From assembly GCA_900545175.1 (NCBI GenBank), contig UQYF01000039.1, positions 1 to 23,544 of the forward strand: a stretch of DNA of 23,544 nt. Direction: 5' to 3'. This document shows, one piece after another, positions 1 through 7,084 of the stretch. The notes beneath the pieces are model-generated. The model made no database searches, was not told the origin of the DNA, and worked only from the letters and a program-made list of their open reading frames with translations. Each line of letters opens with the position of its first letter. Within the stretch, counting starts at the first letter, position 1. Position numbers and translations under genes: made by a program. The DNA comes from an uncultured Eubacteriales bacterium. GTDB taxonomy: Bacteria; Bacillota; Clostridia; Lachnospirales; Lachnospiraceae.

Positions 1-55
1 GTAGAGCAGAGGACTGAAAATCCTCGTGTCACTGGTTCGATTCCGGTTCTGGGCA
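1..55 (+). tRNA. tRNA-Phe (GAA), 5' end outside the window
   Basis: Only the 3' three quarters of the gene is present. The anticodon arm has a 5-bp stem (GAGGA/TCCTC) and loop CTGAAAA, so the anticodon is GAA. The T arm is ACTGG-TTCGATT-CCGGT at 31-47. The 3' acceptor strand TCTGGGC (48-54) is followed by discriminator A55. CCA is not encoded, since the next bases are CTTT. The missing acceptor and D arm lie left of base 1. Confidence 0.95.
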
Positions 56-60
56 CTTTC

Positions 61-90
61 AAAGAGAATCTATATGGTTCTCTTTTTTTT
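61..90 (+). terminator. Rho-independent terminator after tRNA-Phe
   Basis: AAAGAGAATC (61-70) pairs with GGTTCTCTTT (76-85), giving a 10-bp stem that includes one G-T wobble and closes a 5-nt loop. An uninterrupted T run covers 83-90. It separates the tRNA transcript from the downstream decarboxylase gene. Confidence 0.85.
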
Positions 91-135
91 GTGCATACAG
101 ATTTTGTGATACATATAAATTAAGCTGGAGGAATT

Positions 136-2055
136 ATGAGAAGTTTTTCAGATGAAATTAATGAACTGAACATAAGAAATATATATCCATTTCATATGCC
201 GGGACACAAAAGAAGAATGGAATTAAAAAATCCGTATGATATAGATATAACGGAAATTGATGGTTATGATAACCTTCATAATCCTGAAGGGATGATAAAA
301 GAACTTGAGAATAGGATAAGCGGTTTATATGATGAGAAACGTAAGTTTATTTATAAGAGCTATATCTTGGTAAATGGAAGCACCTGCGGTATACTTTCTG
401 CCATATCTGCCGTCACAGCTTATGGAGATAGAATATTGATGGCAAGGAACAGTCATAAGTCGGCATATAATGCAGCGTGCATACGTGGTCTTGATGTAAG
501 CTATATTTATCCGGAATATATTGAAAAATTGGGAATGAATTCAGTTATTGCGCCGGAGGAATTGGCAGATAAATTATGTTCCGGAAAAAATGCCGGTATT
601 ATAGATGAGAATAATTATACAGACAGGATTAAAGTGCCAAATGTTCATGATTATACAAAAAAGAACAATCCATATAAGGCTGTATATATTACATCTCCCA
701 CTTATGAAGGAATAGTAAGCGACATAAGCAGGCTGTCAAAAACAGTACATGATATGGAGATTCCTTTTATTGTCGATGAAGCCCACGGAGCACATTTTGG
801 GCTGGCGGCCGGATTTCCGGATACTGCAATAAAAAATGGGGCAGACATAGTAATACAGAGCATACACAAGACGCTCATGGGGATGACTCAGACTGCAGTT
901 TTACATGTATCAAATGAAGCTGTAGCAAGCAAAAGAGTAGATATTGGAAAGCTTGAATATTATTTGAGAGTATACCAAAGCAGCAGCCCATCATATGTGT
1001 TGATGGCTTCGGTAGATGAGTGCGTCAGATTTCTTGAGAATAAAGAGAGAAAAGGTGTGCTGTTTAATAAATATCTGGACAGGCTCAAGCTTATCCACGA
1101 TACATCGAAAAAGTGGAAAGATATTCACATTTTTATGCCGGAAGCACAGGACAGTGTGGATAAGGATAAGATTTTTGACTATGACTGTGGAAAGCTTGTA
1201 ATATATTCCGAAGGCGGATGCATGTCAGGGAGAAAAATCTATGATATTTTGAGAGATAAATATGGCCTGCAGCTAGAGATGGCATTGGGAAGATATTGTC
1301 TTGCAATGACATCATGCATGGATAGTGATGAAGGGTTTGGCAGACTTATAGCGGCACTTGATGAAATTGACAAAGATATATGTAAGGGTTGTACATTCGA
1401 TAATGAGGAGCAAAGCTTAGCGATGCAGGAAATGAACTATGCAGGTGAAGCATCTAAGGATGATAAAAATTCATACATAGAGTCACCACAGGATAATGAA
1501 AATGCAAATGCAGAGGCATTGCAGTACAATGAAAATACGGATATAGAAGCACCGCAGGATGGAGAAAATGCAGATATAGAAGCACCGCAGGATGGAGAAA
1601 ATGCAGATATAGAAGCACCGCAGGATAATGAAAATGCAGACATATTGACATCGCAGAATGAAGCAAATGCAGATATACAGTCATCACAGGATGGAGAAAG
1701 AACATATATAGCCGGTTCGAAAAACAGAGAGGAAGCTTCTTATTATTGCGCAGCAGATAAAGAGCATGGTAAAAAATCCGGGTATGCTTTATGGACGCAG
1801 GGGCAGAAAAGAGTGGAAAAAAAATATACGATTTCTCAGGCATTCGAGATGAGAAAGGTACTAAAAAGAATATCTGACGGAGATATCGCAGGCGATTATG
1901 GATATGTATATCCTCCGGGAATTCCTTTTATTGTTCCGGGTGAGATAGTTACAAAAGAGATAATATGTGATATAATAAATGCGAAACTGTCAGGCTATGA
2001 GGTTCATGGAGTGGAATTTAAGGATGCGGTACCATACATGAATTGCGTGGTGTGA
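136..2055 (+). CDS. Orn/Lys/Arg decarboxylase-family PLP enzyme (YaaO/SpeA-like) with tandem-repeat insert
   Basis: This is a fold-type I PLP enzyme of the bacterial Orn/Lys/Arg decarboxylase family, expected to act on a basic amino acid. The exact substrate cannot be read from sequence. The N-terminus has the family signature PFHMPGHKR. The cofactor-site motif DEAHGAHFG is at about residues 214-222, and the Schiff-base lysine is K245 in SIHKTL. The small C-terminal domain (about 556-639) has the typical GYVYPPGIPFIVPGE stretch. Family members of this short type are usually about 480-490 residues. This one has 639 because an acidic, Asn/Gln-rich segment (about 425-555) with an 11-residue repeat is inserted between the major and C-terminal domains. 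GGAGG at 127-131 supports the start. A gene of this family also heads the yaaO-yaaR-holB cluster of Bacillus, which matches this context. The reading frame is intact. Confidence 0.88.
   Translation: MRSFSDEINELNIRNIYPFHMPGHKRRMELKNPYDIDITEIDGYDNLHNPEGMIKELENRISGLYDEKRKFIYKSYILVNGSTCGILSAISAVTAYGDRILMARNSHKSAYNAACIRGLDVSYIYPEYIEKLGMNSVIAPEELADKLCSGKNAGIIDENNYTDRIKVPNVHDYTKKNNPYKAVYITSPTYEGIVSDISRLSKTVHDMEIPFIVDEAHGAHFGLAAGFPDTAIKNGADIVIQSIHKTLMGMTQTAVLHVSNEAVASKRVDIGKLEYYLRVYQSSSPSYVLMASVDECVRFLENKERKGVLFNKYLDRLKLIHDTSKKWKDIHIFMPEAQDSVDKDKIFDYDCGKLVIYSEGGCMSGRKIYDILRDKYGLQLEMALGRYCLAMTSCMDSDEGFGRLIAALDEIDKDICKGCTFDNEEQSLAMQEMNYAGEASKDDKNSYIESPQDNENANAEALQYNENTDIEAPQDGENADIEAPQDGENADIEAPQDNENADILTSQNEANADIQSSQDGERTYIAGSKNREEASYYCAADKEHGKKSGYALWTQGQKRVEKKYTISQAFEMRKVLKRISDGDIAGDYGYVYPPGIPFIVPGEIVTKEIICDIINAKLSGYEVHGVEFKDAVPYMNCVV
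1459..1722 (+). repeat. 33-bp in-frame tandem repeat, about 8 units, inside the decarboxylase gene
   Basis: Units of 33 bp run from 1459, each encoding an 11-residue motif with consensus D-G/N-E-N-A-D-I-E-A-P-Q. Translated units are DDKNSYIESPQ, DNENANAEALQ, YNENTDIEAPQ, DGENADIEAPQ twice, DNENADILTSQ, NEANADIQSSQ and a decayed DGERTYIAGSK. The fourth and fifth units (1558-1590 and 1591-1623) are identical at DNA level, which indicates recent duplication. The outer units are diverged. The phase keeps the enzyme frame open. Confidence 0.95.
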
Positions 2056-2097
2056 ATAGCTGCTAAAAAAGAAAATAGTAGGAAGGCTGCAAGTGTT

Positions 2098-2691
2098 ATG
2101 GGGAAGATTTTTTTTATTTCGGGAAAGAGCTCAACGGGGAAAGATACTATATATAAAAAGCTTTTAGAGGATGGCAGCCTTGGTCTTAAAAAGATAACTA
2201 TGTATACCACCAGACCGATGCGAAGCGGTGAGAGCAATGGTGAAGAATATTTTTTTGTCGATGAAGATGAAGCAAGAAAGCATGAGACAGATGGAAGTAT
2301 CGTAGAGATGAGAGTCTATAATACTGTCTATGGGCCATGGAAGTACTATACAAGAAATGACGGACAGGTAGATTTAGAAAGCGATAACAATTATCTGGCG
2401 CTCGGAACGATAGAGGCGTATAGAAAGTTCTGTGAGTACTTTGGAAATGATAAAGTATGTCCGATATATATTGAAGTTGATGACGGTGTGAGACTTAAGC
2501 GTGCTTTAGAACGCGAGATTAAGCAGAAAAAGCCGCAGTACAGGGAAATGTGCCGAAGATTTATTGCCGATGATGACGATTTTTCCGAGGAAAATATGAA
2601 GCTGTGCGGGATAACGAGACGCTTTGTAAATGATATACTTGATGACTGTATTGCACAAATAAAGGATTATATAGTACAATGTGGTAAATAG
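2098..2691 (+). CDS. Guanylate-kinase-like P-loop protein
   Basis: The 197-residue protein resembles guanylate kinase (GMP + ATP to GDP + ADP). A P-loop GKSSTGKDT lies at residues 9-17. It is followed by TMYTTRPMRSGESNGEEYFF, which matches the GMK lid and GMP-binding segment (TTRxxRxGExxGxxYFF). The hallmark P-loop Ser/Thr after the lysine is Asp (K15-D16), with Thr17 next. The region after the nucleotide-monophosphate site is less conserved than in housekeeping Gmk. It is therefore probably a divergent paralogue, and substrate and activity are uncertain. It starts 42 nt after the decarboxylase gene with AGGAAGG at 2080-2086. In Bacillus this chromosomal slot is occupied by thymidylate kinase. 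Confidence 0.75.
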   Translation: MGKIFFISGKSSTGKDTIYKKLLEDGSLGLKKITMYTTRPMRSGESNGEEYFFVDEDEARKHETDGSIVEMRVYNTVYGPWKYYTRNDGQVDLESDNNYLALGTIEAYRKFCEYFGNDKVCPIYIEVDDGVRLKRALEREIKQKKPQYREMCRRFIADDDDFSEENMKLCGITRRFVNDILDDCIAQIKDYIVQCGK

Positions 2692-2975
2692 CTTGACGCT
2701 AAACGGTTGATATGACAAAATATTATTTAAAGCAGCCGTCAGAGCCAAGCGGAAATTGGGAAATAGATATGCCATGTCTGTATGCTGCATTTGTTTTGAT
2801 TTGCAGGGATGTTCGAATATAGATAATGGTCGCCTAGGCGGTGCGGACGGAGAATTCTATAAATAAGAGTTCTTTCTTGTAAGGCAATGTAAGAAGGAAA
2901 ACAGGGTTATATCAAAAGACTATGTTAATATGTAGATTATTATAGAAGCTGACTTAAGCAGGGAGGTTTATTTCT
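2692..2975. other. 284-nt intergenic region with a 10-bp palindrome and a hairpin
   Basis: No convincing gene is present. It contains the perfect palindrome CGCCTAGGCG (2831-2840) in otherwise AT-rich DNA. It also contains an imperfect hairpin in which 2870-2880 pairs with 2889-2899 (11 bp including G-T pairs, 8-nt loop). No T tract follows the hairpin, so it is not a typical terminator. The region is the longest break in the 136-9079 gene run and may hold a promoter for yaaR, but I could not identify convincing -35/-10 boxes. Confidence 0.5.
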
Positions 2976-3416
2976 ATGGACATTAAAGTGAATGAGTTAA
3001 GCAGGGCAGTGCCTGTAGAAAATCAGACAAAACCTGTGCAGACTGATGGCTCATTTAAGTTCATATTGGCAAGCAATGTTGAGGATGCAGAGCTTAACAG
3101 CAGGCTTAATTCTCTTATGACTCAGATTACTGAGCAGGGTGAACGTATCGCAAAGCATACAGATATCAGCGATATGAGAAGATACAGAGAGCTTGTTAAG
3201 GATTTCATGAACGAGGTCGTCAACCGCTCGCATGAGTTTTCAAGAGAGAATTTTCTTGACAGGAGAGGCAGACACAGAGTATATGGAATTGTGAAGCTTG
3301 TAGATAAGAATCTGGATGATCTGGCTACGGAGCTTTTGAAGGATGAGAAGGACAATCTCACCATATTGAGCAAGGTTGGTGAGATAAGAGGACTGCTGAT
3401 AGATATATCGACATAA
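2976..3416 (+). CDS. yaaR: YaaR family protein (DUF327)
   Basis: The 146-residue, highly charged and probably all-helical protein matches the YaaR/DUF327 family. Recognisable stretches are the central RRYRELVKDFMNEVVNRSHEF and the conserved GRHRVYGIVKLVDKNLDDLATELL. No signal peptide or membrane segment is seen, so it is likely cytoplasmic. The molecular role of the family is not established. GGGAGGT at 2961-2967 gives a good spacing to ATG 2976. Its position directly before holB and ricT is the conserved Firmicutes arrangement, which strengthens the call. Confidence 0.9.
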   Translation: MDIKVNELSRAVPVENQTKPVQTDGSFKFILASNVEDAELNSRLNSLMTQITEQGERIAKHTDISDMRRYRELVKDFMNEVVNRSHEFSRENFLDRRGRHRVYGIVKLVDKNLDDLATELLKDEKDNLTILSKVGEIRGLLIDIST

Positions 3417-3507
3417 GCTTTATGTGATAATTTTAACAGGCAGTATTTTTTGTAGGAATGGTTTTTGCAGGCGTAATCTGTACAATAAATTAAAAAGGGG
3501 TGGGTAT

Positions 3508-4497
3508 ATGGCAGATTTTAAAGATATTTTGGGACATGAGGAGATTATAAAGCATTTACAGAATGCAATTTCTATGAATAAGGTATCCCACTCGTATATA
3601 ATAAGCGGCGAGGATGGACTTGGGAAGCTTATGTTGGCGGAAGCGTTTGCCAAGACTCTTCAGTGTGAGGAGGGCAAAATTACAGCCTGCGGCAAATGTC
3701 ATTCGTGTATTCAGGCTGACACGAATAATCAGCCTGATATAATTCATGTTACGCATGAGAAGCCTAATTCAATAGGTGTTGATGATGTGAGGCAGCAGCT
3801 TGTCGATGATATAGTGATAAAGCCATACAGCAGCAGATATAAAGTGTATATTATAGATGAGGCAGAGAAGCTTACTGTTCAGGCACAGAATGCCATCTTA
3901 AAGACTATAGAGGAGCCGCCTGTATATGCTGTGATTATTTTTCTTACAAATAATACTGGTGTATTTCTTCCGACAATACTTTCAAGATGTGTTATGTTAA
4001 ATCTTAAGCCGGTCAAAAATCAGCTTATTATTGAATACCTGATGAAGGAATGTAAGGTTCCGGAGTATCATGCGCAGCTGTGTGCGGCATTTGCACAGGG
4101 TAGGCCGGGGAGAGCGGTGAAGCTTGCGGCATCACCTGATTTTGAGGAGATTAAGTCGGATATTATCAAGCTTTTGAAGAATATACATAGCATGGAGCTT
4201 ACGGATCTGGTATCAGCGATTAAAGAAATTAATAATTATGATATCAGTATTGATGACTGCCTTGATATCATGACACTGTGGTTTAGGGATGTACTGCTTT
4301 TTAAGGTGTCAAGAGACCCTAATTCGCTTGTATTTTCAGATGAAGTTGCAGACATAAGAAGGGCAGCTAAGGAATGCTCCTATGAAGGGCTTGAGCTTAT
4401 AATGGAGGCATTTGACAAAGCAAAGATACGACTTCACGCAAATGTGAATTTTGATATGACGATGGAGTTATTGCTGCTGACAATAAAAGAAAATTAG
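3508..4497 (+). CDS. holB: DNA polymerase III delta' subunit
   Basis: This is the clamp-loader delta' subunit (AAA+ fold), part of the complex that loads the beta sliding clamp for chromosome replication. The start is the ATG at 3508 behind AAAAAGGGGTGGG, giving 329 residues that begin MADFKDILGHEEII. A 28-residue upstream extension to 3424 lacks a ribosome site. The P-loop position reads GEDGLGKLM (34-42) with Leu in place of the Thr/Ser, as expected for a non-hydrolysing delta' subunit. A four-Cys zinc module is visible (C53, C61, C64, C67). AQNAILKTIEEPP and the SRC motif (ILSRCVML) follow. The gene lies between yaaR and ricT as in Bacillus. Confidence 0.93.
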   Translation: MADFKDILGHEEIIKHLQNAISMNKVSHSYIISGEDGLGKLMLAEAFAKTLQCEEGKITACGKCHSCIQADTNNQPDIIHVTHEKPNSIGVDDVRQQLVDDIVIKPYSSRYKVYIIDEAEKLTVQAQNAILKTIEEPPVYAVIIFLTNNTGVFLPTILSRCVMLNLKPVKNQLIIEYLMKECKVPEYHAQLCAAFAQGRPGRAVKLAASPDFEEIKSDIIKLLKNIHSMELTDLVSAIKEINNYDISIDDCLDIMTLWFRDVLLFKVSRDPNSLVFSDEVADIRRAAKECSYEGLELIMEAFDKAKIRLHANVNFDMTMELLLLTIKEN

Positions 4498-4561
4498 TGA
4501 CTGTTTACAGCGGAAGTTAAAAAAATAGAAGTAAAACTGAAATTAAAAAGTGAGGACTGAT

Positions 4562-5473
4562 ATGGTAAAGGTTATTGGTGTTAGATTTAGAAGAGTGGGA
4601 AAGATATATTATTTTGACCCGCTTGACATGGACATTAAGCAGGGCGACCATGTTATCGTGGAGACTGCAAGAGGTGTTGAGTACGGATATGTTGTTCTTG
4701 GAATAAGAGAGGTTGCTGAGGACAAGGTTATTCTTCCGTTAAAGCCTGTTATCCGCATTGCTACACCGAAGGATGACGAGCAGGAGCTTGATAACAAGGT
4801 GAAGGAGAAGGATGCATTCAAGATCTGCCTTGAGAAGATTAAGAAGCATGGACTTGAGATGAAACTGATTGATGCAGAATATACATTTGATAACAATAAG
4901 GTTCTGTTTTATTTTACCGCTGATGGAAGAATTGACTTTAGGGAGCTTGTAAAGGATTTAGCGTCCGTGTTCAAGACGAGAATAGAGCTAAGACAGATTG
5001 GTGTCAGGGATGAGACAAAGATACTTGGAGGAATAGGAATATGCGGCAGACCTCTGTGCTGCAGCACTTACCTGTCGGAGTTCATTCCTGTATCAATAAA
5101 GATGGCTAAGGAGCAGAGTCTCTCACTTAATCCTACCAAGATATCAGGCGTGTGCGGCAGGCTTATGTGCTGTCTTAAGAATGAGGAGGAGACATATGAG
5201 GAGCTTAACAGCAAGCTTCCTAATGTCGGTGATTTTGTCACGACATCCGATAAGCTTAAGGGAGAAGTATCAAGCGTGAATGTGCTTCGCCAGCTTGTGA
5301 AGGTTATTGTAACTCTCGACAATGATGAGAAGGAAATACGAGAGTACAAGGTTGAGGACTTAAGATTTAAGCCAAAGAGAAGAAGAGACAATAACAGCAT
5401 CAATGATGACGAGCTAAAGGCACTTGAGGCATTAGAGCGCAAGGAAGGAAAATCAAAATTAGATGACAATTAA
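4562..5473 (+). CDS. ricT: PSP1-domain protein RicT (YaaT)
   Basis: This is a PSP1-domain protein homologous to RicT/YaaT. In Bacillus subtilis RicT forms the RicAFT complex with YlbF and YmcA, which carries Fe-S clusters and assists RNase Y in mRNA maturation. The two characteristic cysteine motifs are intact: CGRPLCC (C161, C166, C167) and CGRLMCC (C198, C203, C204). The chosen start ATG 4562 has AGTGAGG at 4549-4555 six bases upstream. A GTG at 4550 is in frame but lies within that ribosome site. The C-terminal tail is Lys/Arg- and Asp/Glu-rich. The gene overlaps the following methyltransferase by 11 nt. yabA, which sits between these genes in Bacillus, is absent. Confidence 0.92.
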   Translation: MVKVIGVRFRRVGKIYYFDPLDMDIKQGDHVIVETARGVEYGYVVLGIREVAEDKVILPLKPVIRIATPKDDEQELDNKVKEKDAFKICLEKIKKHGLEMKLIDAEYTFDNNKVLFYFTADGRIDFRELVKDLASVFKTRIELRQIGVRDETKILGGIGICGRPLCCSTYLSEFIPVSIKMAKEQSLSLNPTKISGVCGRLMCCLKNEEETYEELNSKLPNVGDFVTTSDKLKGEVSSVNVLRQLVKVIVTLDNDEKEIREYKVEDLRFKPKRRRDNNSINDDELKALEALERKEGKSKLDDN

Positions 5474-6197
5474 TCTTAAAGCCAATGAGCGGCTTGATGA
5501 TTTACAAAGAGACGGATATAAGCTTATTCAGAATTCCACCGTGTTCTGCTTTGGCATGGACGCGGTGCTTCTGACTGCTTTTTCCGTGATAAAGGATGGG
5601 GAAAACATGATTGACTTAGGTTGTGGCAATGGTGTTATCCCTATTTTGTTAAAAGCAAAGACAAAGGGCGCTCATTTTACAGGACTTGAAATACAGGATA
5701 TTAATGTTGATATGGCAAAGCGCAGTGTGGAATATAACGGTATAGGCGACAGCGTAGACATTGTGCAGGGAGATATTAAGGAGGCTTGTTCTATTTTCAG
5801 AAAAGGTTCCTTTGATGTTGTGACGAGCAATCCGCCATATATGACACAGAAGCATGGGCTGACTAACCCAGAGAGCCATAAAGCGATTGCAAGACATGAG
5901 CTTTTGTGTACATTAGAGGATGTTGTCAGTGCGGCAGCAGGGCTTTTAAAGTCAGGTGGCAGGTTTTATATGGTACACAGACCGCAAAGGCTTGATGAAA
6001 TATTCGGCGTTATAAAAAAATACGGCATGGAGCCTAAGAGAATGAGGCTTGTCTACCCGTTTAACGATAAAGATGCCAATATGGTGCTTATTGAGTCGGT
6101 CAAGGGTGCAAAGCCTATGCTTAAGGTTGAAAAGCCGCTTGTAATATATGAAAAGCAGGGAGTATACACCAAGGAGGTGCATGATTTGTATGAATGA
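5463..6197 (+). CDS. tRNA1(Val) A37 N6-methyltransferase family (YabB/TrmN6-like)
   Basis: This is a class I SAM-dependent methyltransferase of 244 residues. Motif I is IDLGCGNGVIPILL (about residues 46-59), and the adenine-N6 catalytic motif NPPY occupies 123-126 (SNPPYM). This combination and the N-terminal part (DGYKLIQNSTVFCFGMDAVLL) match the YabB/TrmN6 family, which methylates A37 of tRNA-Val in E. coli. The RNA target here is inferred. The gene overlaps ricT by 11 nt and rsmI by 8 nt, which indicates translational coupling of three RNA-related genes. Confidence 0.88.
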   Translation: MTINLKANERLDDLQRDGYKLIQNSTVFCFGMDAVLLTAFSVIKDGENMIDLGCGNGVIPILLKAKTKGAHFTGLEIQDINVDMAKRSVEYNGIGDSVDIVQGDIKEACSIFRKGSFDVVTSNPPYMTQKHGLTNPESHKAIARHELLCTLEDVVSAAAGLLKSGGRFYMVHRPQRLDEIFGVIKKYGMEPKRMRLVYPFNDKDANMVLIESVKGAKPMLKVEKPLVIYEKQGVYTKEVHDLYE

Positions 6198-7044
6198 GAA
6201 TGGAATCGGGGAGCTTTATCTGTGTGCAACTCCTATAGGAAATCTTGAGGATATGACTTTCCGCTGCATACGAATACTTAAGGAAGCGGATGTTATTGCG
6301 GCGGAGGATACGAGAAACAGTATCAAGCTTTTGAATCATTTTGAGATAAAGACACCAATGACCAGCTACCATGAGTTTAATAAAGTGGATAAGGCGCATG
6401 TGCTTGTTGACAAGATGCGAAGCGGAGAGATTGTAGCACTTATTACGGATGCGGGAACTCCGGGTATATCTGATCCGGGAGAGGAGCTTGTGCGGCAGTG
6501 CATAGAAGCCGGCATAAAAGTCACACCTGTTCCGGGTGCGGCTGCATGTATCAATGCACTTATCATGTCGGGGATGCCGACAAGACGTTTCTGTTTTGAA
6601 GCCTTTTTGCCTTCTGATAAGAAGGAGAAGGCGGAGGTGCTTTCGCAGTTAAAGACAGAGCAGAGAACCATAATAATCTACGAAGCGCCTCACAGGCTTA
6701 TAAGGACGTTAACAGAGCTTGAGAGTACTCTTGGCGGGGCAAGAAAAATAGCAGTCTGTAAGGAGCTTACAAAGCGCCATGAGACTGTGTACCGTGATAC
6801 GATATCAGGTGCATTGTCATATTATACAGAGAATGAGCCGAAGGGTGAATATGTTCTTGTGATTGAGGGAAAGAGCCAGGAGGAACTGATTTTAGAGAAG
6901 CGTGCAGCGTGGGACGATATGAGCATTGAAGAGCATTTCAACATGTATATCGGTCAGGGCATGGATAAAAAGGAAGCCATGAAGCTTGTGGCAAAGGACA
7001 GAGGAGTGTCTAAAAGAGACATATACAGCGCACTGTTGGATTAA
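6190..7044 (+). CDS. rsmI: 16S rRNA (cytidine1402-2'-O)-methyltransferase
   Basis: RsmI uses SAM to 2'-O-methylate C1402 in the decoding centre of 16S rRNA. The family signatures are clear: LYLCATPIGNLEDMT near the N-terminus, AAEDTRNSIKLLNHF, the GTPGISDPG loop and VPGAAACINAL. The Ile-Tyr-Glu-Ala-Pro-His-Arg stretch (IIIYEAPHR) marks the C-terminal half. An AAGGAGGTG ribosome site lies at 6171-6179. ATG 6181 is only 2-3 nt from it and ATG 6190 is 12 nt from it, so the start is ambiguous. I prefer 6190 (MNENGIGELYL, 284 residues) by comparison with family N-termini. The gene closes the conserved yaaR-rsmI cluster. Confidence 0.93.
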   Translation: MNENGIGELYLCATPIGNLEDMTFRCIRILKEADVIAAEDTRNSIKLLNHFEIKTPMTSYHEFNKVDKAHVLVDKMRSGEIVALITDAGTPGISDPGEELVRQCIEAGIKVTPVPGAAACINALIMSGMPTRRFCFEAFLPSDKKEKAEVLSQLKTEQRTIIIYEAPHRLIRTLTELESTLGGARKIAVCKELTKRHETVYRDTISGALSYYTENEPKGEYVLVIEGKSQEELILEKRAAWDDMSIEEHFNMYIGQGMDKKEAMKLVAKDRGVSKRDIYSALLD

Positions 7045-7084
7045 AATATGGTGTAAAAAGAGCCTGTTAGATATGAGGAGCAAG

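Noticed and set aside
1437..1843. Repetitive minus-strand open frames antisense to the decarboxylase gene
   Set aside because: Their repeats (for example SAFSPSCGASI) are only the reverse-frame image of the 33-bp tandem repeat in the real gene. No ribosome site or family similarity was seen.
2712..2822. 36-codon open frame starting MTKYYLKQPSEPSGN between the kinase-like gene and yaaR
   Set aside because: It has no ribosome binding site and no recognisable family; it is short enough to occur by chance, so it was not annotated as a gene.
3424..3507. N-terminal extension of holB by 28 codons
   Set aside because: There is no Shine-Dalgarno before 3424, the extension is Cys/Arg-rich and unlike delta' N-termini, and ATG 3508 has a good site.
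5068..5469. Long minus-strand open frame opposite ricT, Ser-rich
   Set aside because: It is a codon-bias shadow of a confidently assigned conserved gene; there is no ribosome site and no known domain.
6986..7084. N-terminal extension of the GT39-like gene overlapping rsmI
   Set aside because: The extension is out-of-frame sequence of the conserved rsmI end, and the GAGGAG before 7085 gives a better start.
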